Shown: positions 1-8,491, counted from the stretch's first letter. The stretch: DNA of 60,460 nt from Lachnospiraceae bacterium UBA4260 (GCA_002395235.1 DGWK01000034.1:44635-105094); one strand, 5' to 3'. Made by a program: numbers and translations. Notes: generated from the sequence alone by a model not told the origin.

Positions 1-77
1 GACCGACGAAAAACAATTGTTTTCCCAATCGTATGGCTGTGTAGGGCAAGTTTAGTAAAAACTCAAAGGAGAACATC

Positions 78-1802
78 ATGAAAACAGATACAGACCTCAG
101 GCAGGAAATTCAGAAGATCGATCGCAGGGGCTATCCGGCCTACAAGGGCCTGGCGGGCGGCTGGAAATTCAGAGCCTTCGACCTCAGCATCGACCACGTG
201 CAGGGAGATCCCTTCGCGGCGCCTTCCAAAGTGAGTGTGAAGGTGCGGGGAGACAGGAGCGGATTTCCGCACGCCCTGTACAGGAGCGAAGTGAGGAAAA
301 CGGCCTTTGAGGACGGGCTTCTGAGAGCTTTTGCGGCAGAGGCGTCAAAATATTCCTTCAAAGCGTCCGGCTCCGGAAAGAGCGGGCTGATCGAGTGCTC
401 GAGGCCGGGGCAGGAGATCCTGAAGAGGACGTCCTGCGAAGTAGAACAGGCGAACGGGGATATTTTGCTGCGCCTGGAGATCGGCTTTCCGGCAAACGGG
501 AGGTCAGTCAACGCGGGGGAACTGATCAAGATCCTGTTCGATTTTTTGCCGAGGATTGTGGAGAGGGCACTTTTTTGGCACAAGGAAGATGAGGAAAGGT
601 TTACCGCAGCAGCGGGATTGGCAGACGACCAGGCTGCCGTGCGCAGGTTTCTGAAAGAAAACGGGCTGGTTGCTTTTGTCGCCGACGGGGCGATCCTGCC
701 CAGGGAGAGCGGAGTCTCGCAGAAGCCCATGAGAAACGCCGTGCCTTTCCGGTCGCCGGAGGAGATGCGGGTGACGATCCCGCTCCCGAACCGGGGAGAC
801 GTGACCGGAATGGGGATACCCAAGGGAATCACGCTGATCGTGGGCGGCGGCTATCACGGGAAGTCGACGCTGCTGCAGGCGCTGGAGCGGGGCGTCTACA
901 ACCATGTGGGAGGCGACGGAAGAGAGCTGGTGATCACGGAGGAGACTGCGGTAAAGCTGCGCGCGGAAGACGGCAGGAGGATCTGCGGGACGGATATCTC
1001 CATGTTCATCAATAACCTGCCCAGCGGGGCGGACTGCAGCCATTTCTACTCCGAGAATGCGAGCGGGAGCACTTCCCAGGCGGCCGGAACGGTGGAAGCG
1101 ATTGAGGCCGGCTGCCGGACTTTTTTGATCGACGAGGACACCTGCGCGACCAACTTCATGCTGCGCGACGAGCTGATGGCGAGCGTCGTGGCGGGGGACA
1201 AGGAGCCGATCACGCCCTTTATCGCCAAGGTGCGCGCCCTGTACGAGAAGGAGGGGATTTCCACTGTGCTGGTGGCGGGCAGCTCGGGCGCCTATTTCCA
1301 TGTGGCGGACAGGGTGATCCAGATGGACGAGTACGTGCCCTTTGAAATCACCGGCAAGGCGAAGGCCGCGGCGCAGGAGTTTGACAGCCGGGGCGCGGAG
1401 AAGATCTCCGCCGCGTATCCGGGCAGGCCGTCTTTTGACAGAAAGCCAATGCCGGGAAGACGACCGGAAAGCCACGGAGGCCGCGTCAAGTCCAAAGTGA
1501 CCGGCAAGGACAGCTTCAGCCTGAACAGGGAGAGCGTTGACCTGAGGGGCGTCGAGCAGATCGTGGACAGGGAACAGGTGCAGGCGCTGGCACAGTGCCT
1601 GAAGGTCCTGGAGGCCGAGTGCTTTGACGGAAAGCGCACGGTCTCGGAGGCGCTTGAACTGTTGCGCCAAAAGATCGAAAAGGGCGGATTGACGTCTCTT
1701 TCGGACAGCAGGTATAACATTCCGGCCATGGCCATGCCCAGGATTCAGGAGATTTACAGCTGTGTGAACCGCTACAGGAGCCTTCGCCTGACAAAAGAAT
1801 AA
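78..1802 (+). CDS. Predicted ABC-class P-loop ATPase (COG3044 / ABC_ATPase family)
   Basis: The 574-residue product looks like the COG3044 family of cytoplasmic ATPases, whose substrate is unknown. A Walker A loop GGGYHGKST lies near residues 256-264 and an acidic Walker B-like strand FLIDEDTCATNF near residues 349-360, after a long N-terminal domain. The C-terminal quarter is basic and helical. No membrane segment or signal peptide is visible, and no permease gene is adjacent, so it is probably not a transporter subunit. The ATG follows AAAGGAGAA with good spacing. The gene stands alone: its promoter lies at or before the window edge and pta downstream has its own promoter. The family call is from the motif and layout; the role is unknown. 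Confidence 0.85.
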   Translation: MKTDTDLRQEIQKIDRRGYPAYKGLAGGWKFRAFDLSIDHVQGDPFAAPSKVSVKVRGDRSGFPHALYRSEVRKTAFEDGLLRAFAAEASKYSFKASGSGKSGLIECSRPGQEILKRTSCEVEQANGDILLRLEIGFPANGRSVNAGELIKILFDFLPRIVERALFWHKEDEERFTAAAGLADDQAAVRRFLKENGLVAFVADGAILPRESGVSQKPMRNAVPFRSPEEMRVTIPLPNRGDVTGMGIPKGITLIVGGGYHGKSTLLQALERGVYNHVGGDGRELVITEETAVKLRAEDGRRICGTDISMFINNLPSGADCSHFYSENASGSTSQAAGTVEAIEAGCRTFLIDEDTCATNFMLRDELMASVVAGDKEPITPFIAKVRALYEKEGISTVLVAGSSGAYFHVADRVIQMDEYVPFEITGKAKAAAQEFDSRGAEKISAAYPGRPSFDRKPMPGRRPESHGGRVKSKVTGKDSFSLNRESVDLRGVEQIVDREQVQALAQCLKVLEAECFDGKRTVSEALELLRQKIEKGGLTSLSDSRYNIPAMAMPRIQEIYSCVNRYRSLRLTKE

Positions 1803-1882
1803 TTATGCCGGAAACAGCCGGGGCAAAAAAAACCATGTCAAAAAAATAACTATCCAATTGTCCTCAAAGATAAACAATTAAG

Positions 1883-1913
1883 TTGGTCTCTTGGTCGTTT
1901 TTTGTGATATATT
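1883..1913 (+). promoter_or_regulatory. Candidate extended -10 promoter for pta
   Basis: TATATT at 1908-1913 is preceded by TGA, giving an extended -10. A weak -35 (TTGGTC, 1883-1888) sits 19 bases upstream. The pta ribosome site AGGAGGT follows about 30 bases later. Confidence 0.45.
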
Positions 1914-1956
1914 GTGTTCAAGGATGATTACAACATTTATTTAGGAGGTATTACAA

Positions 1957-2946
1957 ATGAGTGCTTATGGCTTTGGCGGAATGATTAAAAAACTGAAAGC
2001 AAATCCCAAGACGATTGTCTTCACAGAGGGAACAGATGCAAGAATCCTTGAGGCGGCTTCCCGTCTTCTGGCAAGCAATTTCCTGACCCCTATTCTGGTC
2101 GGCAACGTAGACGAGATTACGGATGCAGCGGAAGAGGAAGGCTACAACATCCGCGGAGCACAGATCATCGATCCTCTCAAGTATGATCGCTTTGACGAGA
2201 TGGTTGATGTTTTCTGCGAACTGAGAAAGAGCAAGGGAATGACCCCCGAGAAGGCCAGACCGATCCTCTCTCAGCCCAACTATTTCGGAACCATGCTCGT
2301 AAAGATGGGTATTGCGGACTGCCTGCTTGGCGGCGCGACCTATTCCACAGCTGACACGGTTCGTCCTGCTCTGCAGATCATCAAGACGAAACCCGGCAAC
2401 AGCATCGTTTCTTCCTGCTTCATTCTGGTCCGCGGCGCGGCTACCGGTGAAAGAGAAGTTATCGCCATGGGCGACTGCGCGATCAACATCAATCCCACCG
2501 AGGATGATCTGGTCGAGATCTGCGGCGAGACCGCTGAGTGCGCGAAGGTATTCGGTATCGATCCCAAGGTCGCTTTCCTTTCCTTCTCCACAGCAGGATC
2601 CGCTAAGGATGATTCCGTAACCAAGATGCAGAATGCCACAAAGAAGGCTCAGGCGAAGTATCCTGATCTTCCGATCGACGGCGAGATGCAGTTCGACGCA
2701 GCTGTTGCACCCAGCGTAGGCCAGCAGAAGAAGCCCGGCTCCAAGGTTGCAGGCTATGCCAACACCTTCATCTTCCCTGACATCAACGCAGGCAACATCG
2801 GTTACAAGATCGCTCAGCGTATGGGTAACTTCGAAGCTTACGGCCCGATCCTCCTGGGTCTGAACGCTCAGATCAACGACCTCTCCCGCGGCTGCAACGC
2901 GATCGAGGTTTATTCCATGGCTATCATCACGGCTGCTATGGCATAA
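1957..2946 (+). CDS. pta: Phosphate acetyltransferase
   Basis: Phosphate acetyltransferase converts acetyl-CoA plus phosphate to acetyl phosphate and CoA in the cytoplasm, the first step of the acetate pathway. The 329 residues match the short, single-domain Pta typical of Gram-positive bacteria. The conserved block DGEMQFDAA (about residues 240-248) and the SCFILVRG / GDCAININP region (about residues 147-173) are present. The ATG has a near-perfect AGGAGGT site. Codon use is strongly biased towards a restricted set (GGC, ATC, AAG, GTT, GCT), as in glpK and glpF, which suggests high expression. Acetate kinase, the usual neighbour, is not in the window; a formate channel follows instead. Phosphate butyryltransferase is a less likely alternative. 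Confidence 0.95.
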   Translation: MSAYGFGGMIKKLKANPKTIVFTEGTDARILEAASRLLASNFLTPILVGNVDEITDAAEEEGYNIRGAQIIDPLKYDRFDEMVDVFCELRKSKGMTPEKARPILSQPNYFGTMLVKMGIADCLLGGATYSTADTVRPALQIIKTKPGNSIVSSCFILVRGAATGEREVIAMGDCAININPTEDDLVEICGETAECAKVFGIDPKVAFLSFSTAGSAKDDSVTKMQNATKKAQAKYPDLPIDGEMQFDAAVAPSVGQQKKPGSKVAGYANTFIFPDINAGNIGYKIAQRMGNFEAYGPILLGLNAQINDLSRGCNAIEVYSMAIITAAMA

Positions 2947-3013
2947 CTCGGATTTTGGGATAAAAATTACATGAATGAGCCGTAAATAGTCAGTATTTTA
3001 GTGGTTTTAGTAC

Positions 3014-3042
3014 TTCTATTACGGCCAGTCCACTTGTATAAT
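3014..3042 (+). promoter_or_regulatory. Candidate promoter upstream of the formate channel gene
   Basis: A perfect -10 TATAAT lies at 3037-3042, with a poor -35 (TTCTAT, 3014-3019) at 17-base spacing. Transcription from it would start just before the hairpin at 3053-3087. Confidence 0.45.
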
Positions 3043-3052
3043 GCAAGCGTCG

Positions 3053-3087
3053 GCGCGTCTGCGGGACAACCCGCAGGCGCGCTTTTT
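3053..3087 (+). terminator. Rho-independent terminator between pta and the formate channel gene
   Basis: A 13-bp stem (GCGCGTCTGCGGG, 3053-3065, with CCCGCAGGCGCGC, 3070-3082, one G-T pair) has an ACAA loop and is followed by TTTTT. It ends pta transcripts. Because the TATAAT at 3037 lies upstream of it, it may also attenuate the next gene. Confidence 0.85.
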
Positions 3088-3121
3088 ACTTATAGAGAAT
3101 TGCTGTAATGGAGGAATTGCT

Positions 3122-3892
3122 ATGGGAACAAATTCACCGGCCGAGATTCTGCAGATCTGGATCGGAAACGGAACTAAAAAGGCAAATCTGCCGATCGCCA
3201 AAATGTTTTTGCTGGGAATTGCCGCCGGCATCTATATCGGGCTGGGCTCGCATGTATTTCTGATCGCCACGGCGGGCGCGGAGACGGGATTCGAGCAGAT
3301 GATGGGCAAGCTCGTGGGAGCGTCTCTCTTTCCCGCGGGACTTATGATGGTCATCCTGTGCGGGGCGGAGCTGTTTACGGGAAACTGTCTGCTGACGCTG
3401 GCGCTGGCGGATAAAAAGATTTCCGTGAAGCAGATGCTGACCAACTGGGTGGTGGTCTACCTGGGTAACTTTGCGGGCGCACTGTTTCTGTCCGCCCTTC
3501 TGGCCGGGAGCGGCCTGTACGGCGGCGCGCTCGGAGAGAGAGCGGTAGCTGTGGCGACTTCCAAAGTGGCGTTGAGCTTCGGGGAGGGCCTGATCCGAGG
3601 CGTCCTCTGCAATATTCTGGTCGTTCTGGCCTGCTGGATGCAGGCGGGAGCGAAGGATTTGACCGGAAAGATCCTGGCCATCTGGTTCCCCATTGCCATG
3701 TTTGTCTTTGCGGGCTTTGAGCACAGCGTGGCCAACATGACTTACATTCCCCTCGGAATGATGCTGGGAGCTTCCGTGAACGCGGGACAGATGCTGATCG
3801 GAAATCTGATCCCTGTCACAGTCGGAAATATCATCGGCGGAGGCCTGATCGTTCCCGCCGCCTATTACTATATCTACAAGCCGCAGGCCTGA
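3122..3892 (+). CDS. Formate/nitrite channel family (FocA/NirC-like)
   Basis: This 256-residue hydrophobic protein fits the formate/nitrite transporter family, a pentameric inner-membrane channel for formate, nitrite or related small anions. About six membrane helices can be drawn, and the N-terminal AEILQIW and the LCGAELFTGNCL segments are typical. I chose the ATG at 3122 because GGAGGAATT lies just before it; an in-frame ATG at 3041 would place the terminator stem inside the coding sequence. Formate is most likely given the neighbouring pta and the absence of nitrite genes, but substrate cannot be read from sequence alone. Confidence 0.9.
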   Translation: MGTNSPAEILQIWIGNGTKKANLPIAKMFLLGIAAGIYIGLGSHVFLIATAGAETGFEQMMGKLVGASLFPAGLMMVILCGAELFTGNCLLTLALADKKISVKQMLTNWVVVYLGNFAGALFLSALLAGSGLYGGALGERAVAVATSKVALSFGEGLIRGVLCNILVVLACWMQAGAKDLTGKILAIWFPIAMFVFAGFEHSVANMTYIPLGMMLGASVNAGQMLIGNLIPVTVGNIIGGGLIVPAAYYYIYKPQA

Positions 3893-3896
3893 ATAG

Positions 3897-3926
3897 TTAC
3901 CAATATCGGAAGCACTATGGTAAAAT
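3897..3926 (+). promoter_or_regulatory. Candidate promoter for the first GH32 gene
   Basis: TGGTAAAAT (extended -10, hexamer 3921-3926) with TTACCA (3897-3902) 18 bases upstream. It lies about 50 bases before the GH32 start codon. Confidence 0.45.
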
Positions 3927-3973
3927 AGAAAGTAGTATAGATATTTTCCATATTGTATTCAGGGAGGTTACCT

Positions 3974-5431
3974 ATGAGGGAATGGAGCAGAGACGAGCGC
4001 TACAGAGTGCTTCAGAGCGCGGATGAGATCAGGGATCTTCACGAAAGAATATCGAAATCGGTCTACCGGCAGCTGTACCACGTGCAGCCCGTGACAGGCC
4101 TGTCCAGCGATCCGAACGGATTTACTTATCACAAAGGGGTATGGCACCTGTTCTACCAGTGGTGCCCCTGGGGAGCCGTCCACGGACTTAAGTACTGGTA
4201 CCACGTGACCAGCGAGGACCTCGTGCACTGGAAGAACGCGGGCGTCGGCCTCAAACCCGACCGCGACTACGACAACAAGGGTACACACTCCGGTTCCGCG
4301 ATCTCGGCAGGAGACGATCTGTATTTCTTCTACACGGGAAATCACAGGGACGAGAACTGGGTACGCACGCCCTGGACCTGCGCCGCCTATCTGGGTGAGG
4401 ACGGCAAGCCGGTCAAACTCCCCGAGCCTCTGTTCGGTCCCCGCGACGACTACAGCGAGCATCAGAGAGATCCCAAGGTCATCTACAACGAAGAGAAGCA
4501 GATGTATTACATCCTGATCGGCGCACAGACCTTGGACAAAAAAGGAACGATCCTGATCTATAAATCCAAGGAGCTTCTGAGCGGATGGAGCTTCGCCGGA
4601 CAGCTCCATGTGCCGGGCTATGAGAGCTTCGGCGGCATGTGGGAGTGCCCTTACATCGTCAATATCAGCGGCAAGGACCTGCTGATCTTCTCCCCTCAGT
4701 ACACGAAACTTCCGGGCAGGGCCGAGAGCACAAACCACAACGTCTATCTGATCGGAACGATGGACTATGACACGCTGACCTTCACGCCGGACGGCGATTA
4801 TCAGTATCTGGACTTCGGCTTTGACTTCTATGCGGCCCAGGGCGCTTCCAACGTGGGCGATCCCGACAAGGCCATCCTGATCGGCTGGATCGGACTTCCG
4901 GACAACCACTACTGCACGGAGCCCGAGGACTGGGAGGGCAGCATGAGCCTGCCCAGAGAGCTTCGCATCATTGACGGAAAGCTCATCCAGACTCCGGTAC
5001 CCGGCGTCTACGATCTGCGCGACGGGGAGCTCCCCGCAAACGGCATGATCCCTGCGGCCTGCGAGATTCAGGTGCTCTTCGGAGACGGAGACGCGGATTT
5101 CAACCTGTTCACAAAGGCGGACGGAAGCGGCGGCCTGACCATGCACTACGATGCGGCCAGGGGCGTCTGCACCTTCGACAAGAGGGGCATGACCAACCGC
5201 TGCAACGAGCAGGTCGGCGAAGTGCTGGAGATGCCTCTTGAGAAAGGCCTGAGAAAACTGGAGATCTTCGTTGACAGAAGCTCCGTGGAATATTTTGCCA
5301 ACGACGGAGAAGCGACGTTCACGGCCCACAGCTATCCGACATCCGAAGAGTTCAATTACGCGGCCCAGGGCGACGTACAGGTCAAAATATGGAAGCTCAA
5401 AGCGTCTGTCAAGGATGATTTCGTAGTCTGA
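3974..5431 (+). CDS. GH32 beta-fructosidase (sucrose/sucrose-6-P hydrolase type)
   Basis: Glycoside hydrolase family 32 enzymes cleave terminal beta-fructofuranosyl bonds in sucrose, sucrose-6-phosphate or fructans. The 485 residues carry the nucleophile motif SSDPNG (Asp46), the RDP motif (residues 165-167) and WECP with the acid/base Glu224, followed by the C-terminal beta-sandwich. The usual W-M-N before DPNG is L-S-S here, a divergent version. There is no signal peptide, so the enzyme should act inside the cell on imported substrate. The ATG at 3974 follows AGGGAGG; an upstream in-frame TTG at 3953 has no ribosome site. It starts a fructan/sucrose gene group with a HAD phosphatase and a second GH32 gene. 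Confidence 0.9.
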   Translation: MREWSRDERYRVLQSADEIRDLHERISKSVYRQLYHVQPVTGLSSDPNGFTYHKGVWHLFYQWCPWGAVHGLKYWYHVTSEDLVHWKNAGVGLKPDRDYDNKGTHSGSAISAGDDLYFFYTGNHRDENWVRTPWTCAAYLGEDGKPVKLPEPLFGPRDDYSEHQRDPKVIYNEEKQMYYILIGAQTLDKKGTILIYKSKELLSGWSFAGQLHVPGYESFGGMWECPYIVNISGKDLLIFSPQYTKLPGRAESTNHNVYLIGTMDYDTLTFTPDGDYQYLDFGFDFYAAQGASNVGDPDKAILIGWIGLPDNHYCTEPEDWEGSMSLPRELRIIDGKLIQTPVPGVYDLRDGELPANGMIPAACEIQVLFGDGDADFNLFTKADGSGGLTMHYDAARGVCTFDKRGMTNRCNEQVGEVLEMPLEKGLRKLEIFVDRSSVEYFANDGEATFTAHSYPTSEEFNYAAQGDVQVKIWKLKASVKDDFVV

Positions 5432-5460
5432 GGCCCGGAACCTGAAAGGAGACCAGAATC

Positions 5461-6237
5461 ATGAAGAAGGTTTTTGCAAGTGATTTTGATGGGACACTGT
5501 ATTTCTACAAGGCGGAGGACGACCGCAAGCTCCCCGCCGAGAACGTGGAGAAGATCCGCGAGTACCAGAAGGCCGGACATCTCTTCGGACTGTGCACCGG
5601 CAGACAGGTGGGCGGCCTGACCCCCTTCATTACAGGATTTGTGGAGCCGGATTTCTTTATCACCAGCAGCGGCGCCAACATCGTGGACAAGGACCTGAAA
5701 GAGATCAGAAAGCGCGGCGTGGATCCGGTCGTGGCCCAGGAGATCCTTGATAAGTACGGCATCGAGAATTACAGGTTCACGCTGGACGTCGAAGGCGATA
5801 TCTGCGTATTTGCCCCCATGGATTATCCGGGCAAGTACTATGTCGTCAAGAGCGTCGCGGACTGCCCCAAGGGGCTGATCCATCAGGTCAGCATCCACAC
5901 GGAGAGCCTGGACGAGGCGGAGAGAATGGCCGCGGAGATCAACGAGATCTGGGGCGAGAGCGTAAACGCGTTCCAGAACGTCATCGAGATCGACATCGCG
6001 CCCAAGGGATGCTCCAAGGGCAAGGGCGTTGAGTTCCTGCGCGAGTACATGAGAGAGACTTACGGAGAGATCAAGCTGTACGGAATCGGCGATTCCGTCA
6101 ACGACCTGCCGCTCCTTGAGGCCTCCGACGTCTCCTATACCTTCCCTTACGCGCCGGAGAGCGTGCAGAAGAAGGCGACGAAAGTGGTGGAGACGATCGT
6201 GGACGCGCTTGAGGACAGCATGAAGGACGAGATTTGA
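5461..6237 (+). CDS. Cof-type HAD phosphatase
   Basis: This 258-residue protein is a HAD-superfamily sugar-phosphate phosphatase of the Cof type. The DFDGTL motif (Asp8 nucleophile, Asp10) is at the N terminus, and the C-terminal GIGDSVNDLPLLEAS segment supplies the metal-binding aspartates. A C2-type cap domain occupies the middle. It starts 29 bases after the first GH32 gene behind AAAGGAGA and shares its transcript. Sandwiched between two fructosidases, it may dephosphorylate a hexose phosphate from sucrose catabolism, but that is inference from context. Confidence 0.85.
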   Translation: MKKVFASDFDGTLYFYKAEDDRKLPAENVEKIREYQKAGHLFGLCTGRQVGGLTPFITGFVEPDFFITSSGANIVDKDLKEIRKRGVDPVVAQEILDKYGIENYRFTLDVEGDICVFAPMDYPGKYYVVKSVADCPKGLIHQVSIHTESLDEAERMAAEINEIWGESVNAFQNVIEIDIAPKGCSKGKGVEFLREYMRETYGEIKLYGIGDSVNDLPLLEASDVSYTFPYAPESVQKKATKVVETIVDALEDSMKDEI

Positions 6238-6271
6238 TGAGATTTAAAATTCATATCATATAACAAGAAGC

Positions 6272-6308
6272 AGGAGCATGGGGCGAATGGCTTCATGCTC
6301 CTTTATTC
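6272..6308 (+). terminator. Hairpin terminator between the HAD and second GH32 genes
   Basis: The 9-bp stem AGGAGCATG / CATGCTCCT (6272-6280 and 6294-6302) has a 13-base loop and is followed by TTATTC. The short T-run makes it a moderate terminator or attenuator; the next start codon is only 20 bases away. Confidence 0.6.
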
Positions 6309-6327
6309 TGACCGGGAAGGATAGAAA

Positions 6328-7818
6328 ATGAGTCAGGTTTTAAGAGACGCCAGAAGATACGAAGAAGAAAAAGAGAAATTGATCAAGGCCGAAGACCGTC
6401 CGGCCTTCCATTTAAGCGCCAGAGTGGGCTGGATGAACGACCCGAACGGATTCTCCTGTTACGACGGGCAGTATCACATGTTTTATCAGTACCATCCATA
6501 CGACTCCCACTGGGGACCGATGCACTGGGGACACGCGGTGAGCGAGGACCTGATCCACTGGAGCTACCTGCCGGCAGCCATGGCGCCTGACCGGCCTTAC
6601 GACCGGGACGGCTGCTATTCCGGAAGCGCGATAACGCTCGAGGACGGCAGACAGATGCTCATGTACACCGGACGGACCCTGATCATCGATGAAGACGGGG
6701 TAGAGCAGGAAGTGCAGACGCAGAACCTTGCGTTCGGCGACGGCGACAACTATGTAAAGTACGCCAGAAATCCGGTGATCACAGGCAAGGATCTCCCGGA
6801 GGGAGGAAATCCCTACGCCTTCCGCGATCCTATGGTCTGGACGGAGGAGGATGGCACATTTCGCGCGGTCCTGGCCAACCAGGACGTCCACCACGGCGGC
6901 CAGATCCTGCTCTACAGGAGCGAGGACGGCGTCCACTGGTCCTTTGTGAAGCCTCTGATCAAGGACGACCACAAACTGGGACAGATGTGGGAGTGTCCGG
7001 CCTTCTTCGAGCTCGACGGCAAGTACGTGCTTTTGGCCAGCGCCCAGGATATGCTGCCTTCCGGGCTGGAGTATCACAACGGGAACGGCACTTTCTGCAT
7101 GATCGGCAGCTATAACAGGGAGACCTGCGATTTCAAGCCGGAGAGAGATCACGCCATCGACTACGGGATCGACTTCTATGCGCCTCAGACCATCCTGACG
7201 CCCGACGGAAGGCGCGTCATGATCGGCTGGATGCAGAACTGGGATACCTGCAACCTGCACACCAAGTCCACGCCCTGGTTCGGGCAGATGAGCATACCGA
7301 GGGAACTGTCGGTAGTAAACGGGCGGCTCTATCAGAAGCCGGTGCGGGAGCTGGAAGCGCTGCGGACCGAGCCGGTCCGCTACAGAGACGTCCTCGTAGA
7401 GGACGGCGAAGTCACCCTGGCGGACGTGAGCGGCCGTCTCATCGACCTGGAGCTGGAAGTGGAGCCCGTGGAGGGCAAGGAGATCTACAGGAAGTTCGCC
7501 ATGCGCTTTGCGCAAAATGAGACATTCCATACGGGCGTGAGTTTCCGCCCCTATGAATCCACGGTCAAAATAGACCGGAAATTCTCGGGCTCGCGCAGGG
7601 CGATTATTCACCAGAGACGGGCGGAAGTCAGCCACGACAGCGGCAGGTTAAAGCTGCGGCTGATCCTGGACAGATTCAGCGCCGAGATCTTTGTGAACGA
7701 CGGGGAGAAGGTGCTCACAGCCACCATCTATACGGATGCGGCGGCAGACGGAATCTCCTTTGTCTGCAGCGGCGCCGCTAAAATTAACGTGACAAAATAT
7801 ACATTGAAGGAAATGTGA
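6328..7818 (+). CDS. GH32 beta-fructosidase, second paralogue
   Basis: The 496-residue protein is a second GH32 enzyme with canonical motifs: WMNDPNG (nucleophile Asp38), RDP (residues 166-168) and WECP (acid/base Glu222), then a C-terminal beta-sandwich. No signal peptide is present, so it is cytoplasmic. It is clearly diverged from the GH32 protein upstream, which suggests different preferences, for example sucrose-6-phosphate against free sucrose or short fructo-oligosaccharides. No phosphotransferase or ABC sugar transporter lies nearby, so the uptake route is encoded elsewhere. The gene begins just after a hairpin and may be attenuated by it. Confidence 0.92.
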   Translation: MSQVLRDARRYEEEKEKLIKAEDRPAFHLSARVGWMNDPNGFSCYDGQYHMFYQYHPYDSHWGPMHWGHAVSEDLIHWSYLPAAMAPDRPYDRDGCYSGSAITLEDGRQMLMYTGRTLIIDEDGVEQEVQTQNLAFGDGDNYVKYARNPVITGKDLPEGGNPYAFRDPMVWTEEDGTFRAVLANQDVHHGGQILLYRSEDGVHWSFVKPLIKDDHKLGQMWECPAFFELDGKYVLLASAQDMLPSGLEYHNGNGTFCMIGSYNRETCDFKPERDHAIDYGIDFYAPQTILTPDGRRVMIGWMQNWDTCNLHTKSTPWFGQMSIPRELSVVNGRLYQKPVRELEALRTEPVRYRDVLVEDGEVTLADVSGRLIDLELEVEPVEGKEIYRKFAMRFAQNETFHTGVSFRPYESTVKIDRKFSGSRRAIIHQRRAEVSHDSGRLKLRLILDRFSAEIFVNDGEKVLTATIYTDAAADGISFVCSGAAKINVTKYTLKEM

Positions 7819-7861
7819 TGTTTGTTTCATTTTTGCACGCGTTACAGTGAGGTGAACGCTT

Positions 7862-7918
7862 GATTTGAACTCGATTTGGAATATACTAAATATATATACT
7901 ATATATACTGTTCAAATC
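7862..7918 (+). promoter_or_regulatory. AT-rich promoter region with three TATACT boxes inside an inverted repeat
   Basis: GATTTGAAC (7862-7870) and GTTCAAATC (7910-7918) form perfect 9-base inverted arms. Between them TATACT occurs at 7882, 7895 and 7904. No strong -35 is visible at standard spacing for any of the boxes. This is the only plausible promoter for the repeat-protein gene at 7980. Confidence 0.5.
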
Positions 7919-7979
7919 CCAAGACAGGCGGCTGAGCAGCTGCTTTATTCAGAACGACAATAATCGGAGGGGGCTCAAC

Positions 7980-8420
7980 ATGGCAACTTTAAAGCAGACA
8001 AAGAAAAAATTTACAAGCGCGATCAACGCAGCGAAGATCAGTGTTCTTGCGATCGAGGATGACCGCATTCTCATCGACCTGAACGGCAACAAAATAGCGG
8101 ATGCGGCTCTCATTGACACAACAGGAAACGGCGCGCCGGATCTGCTCGCTCTCGACCTGACGGGAGACGGCAAATTCAATCTGTTCCTGGATGATACAAA
8201 CGATAATGATTTCCCGGATACCGCTTATATCGACCAGAACGGAGACGGCAATATTAAACTTCTGAGCATGGGCGAGACGATCAAGAACAAGTCTCATCTG
8301 AAGCTTGTGAAGATTTACGCGACCCTGGTCAGCGATGACGCGACGGAAGACGAGATATATGACGCGCTCCGCGCTCTTGCGAAAGTTGTCAAGGAACTGC
8401 AGAAGAGGACCAAGAAGTAA
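7980..8420 (+). CDS. Small acidic protein with five 13-residue Asp/Asn/Gly repeats
   Basis: I do not recognise a named family for this 146-residue protein. Residues 33-93 hold five tandem repeats with an exact 13-residue period: Asp33, 46, 59, 72 and 85 each begin D-x-[N/T]-[G/D]-[N/D]-[G/K/D], mostly ending in D or N at position 9, followed by four mostly hydrophobic residues. Such loops resemble metal-binding loops of FG-GAP, thrombospondin type-3 or dockerin repeats, so calcium binding is possible. The N terminus is basic (TLKQTKKK) with no signal peptide, and the C terminus is helical and charged. The start follows GGAGGGGG. It is monocistronic, between its own promoter region and a strong terminator. 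Confidence 0.85.
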   Translation: MATLKQTKKKFTSAINAAKISVLAIEDDRILIDLNGNKIADAALIDTTGNGAPDLLALDLTGDGKFNLFLDDTNDNDFPDTAYIDQNGDGNIKLLSMGETIKNKSHLKLVKIYATLVSDDATEDEIYDALRALAKVVKELQKRTKK

Positions 8421-8451
8421 TCGGTAAGAAAAATACGTAATCGAATCGGAG

Positions 8452-8489
8452 GCTGTGAAGAGTGCCGGGCATTCTTCACAGCTTTTTTT
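8452..8489 (+). terminator. Rho-independent terminator of the repeat-protein gene
   Basis: Perfect 10-bp stem GCTGTGAAGA / TCTTCACAGC (8452-8461 and 8473-8482), an 11-base loop, then seven T residues. Confidence 0.92.
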
Positions 8490-8491
8490 GT

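Noticed and set aside
1..77. Possible start of another gene at the left edge
   Set aside because: The 77 bases hold only leader sequence and the ribosome site of the first gene; no coding frame with support could be seen.
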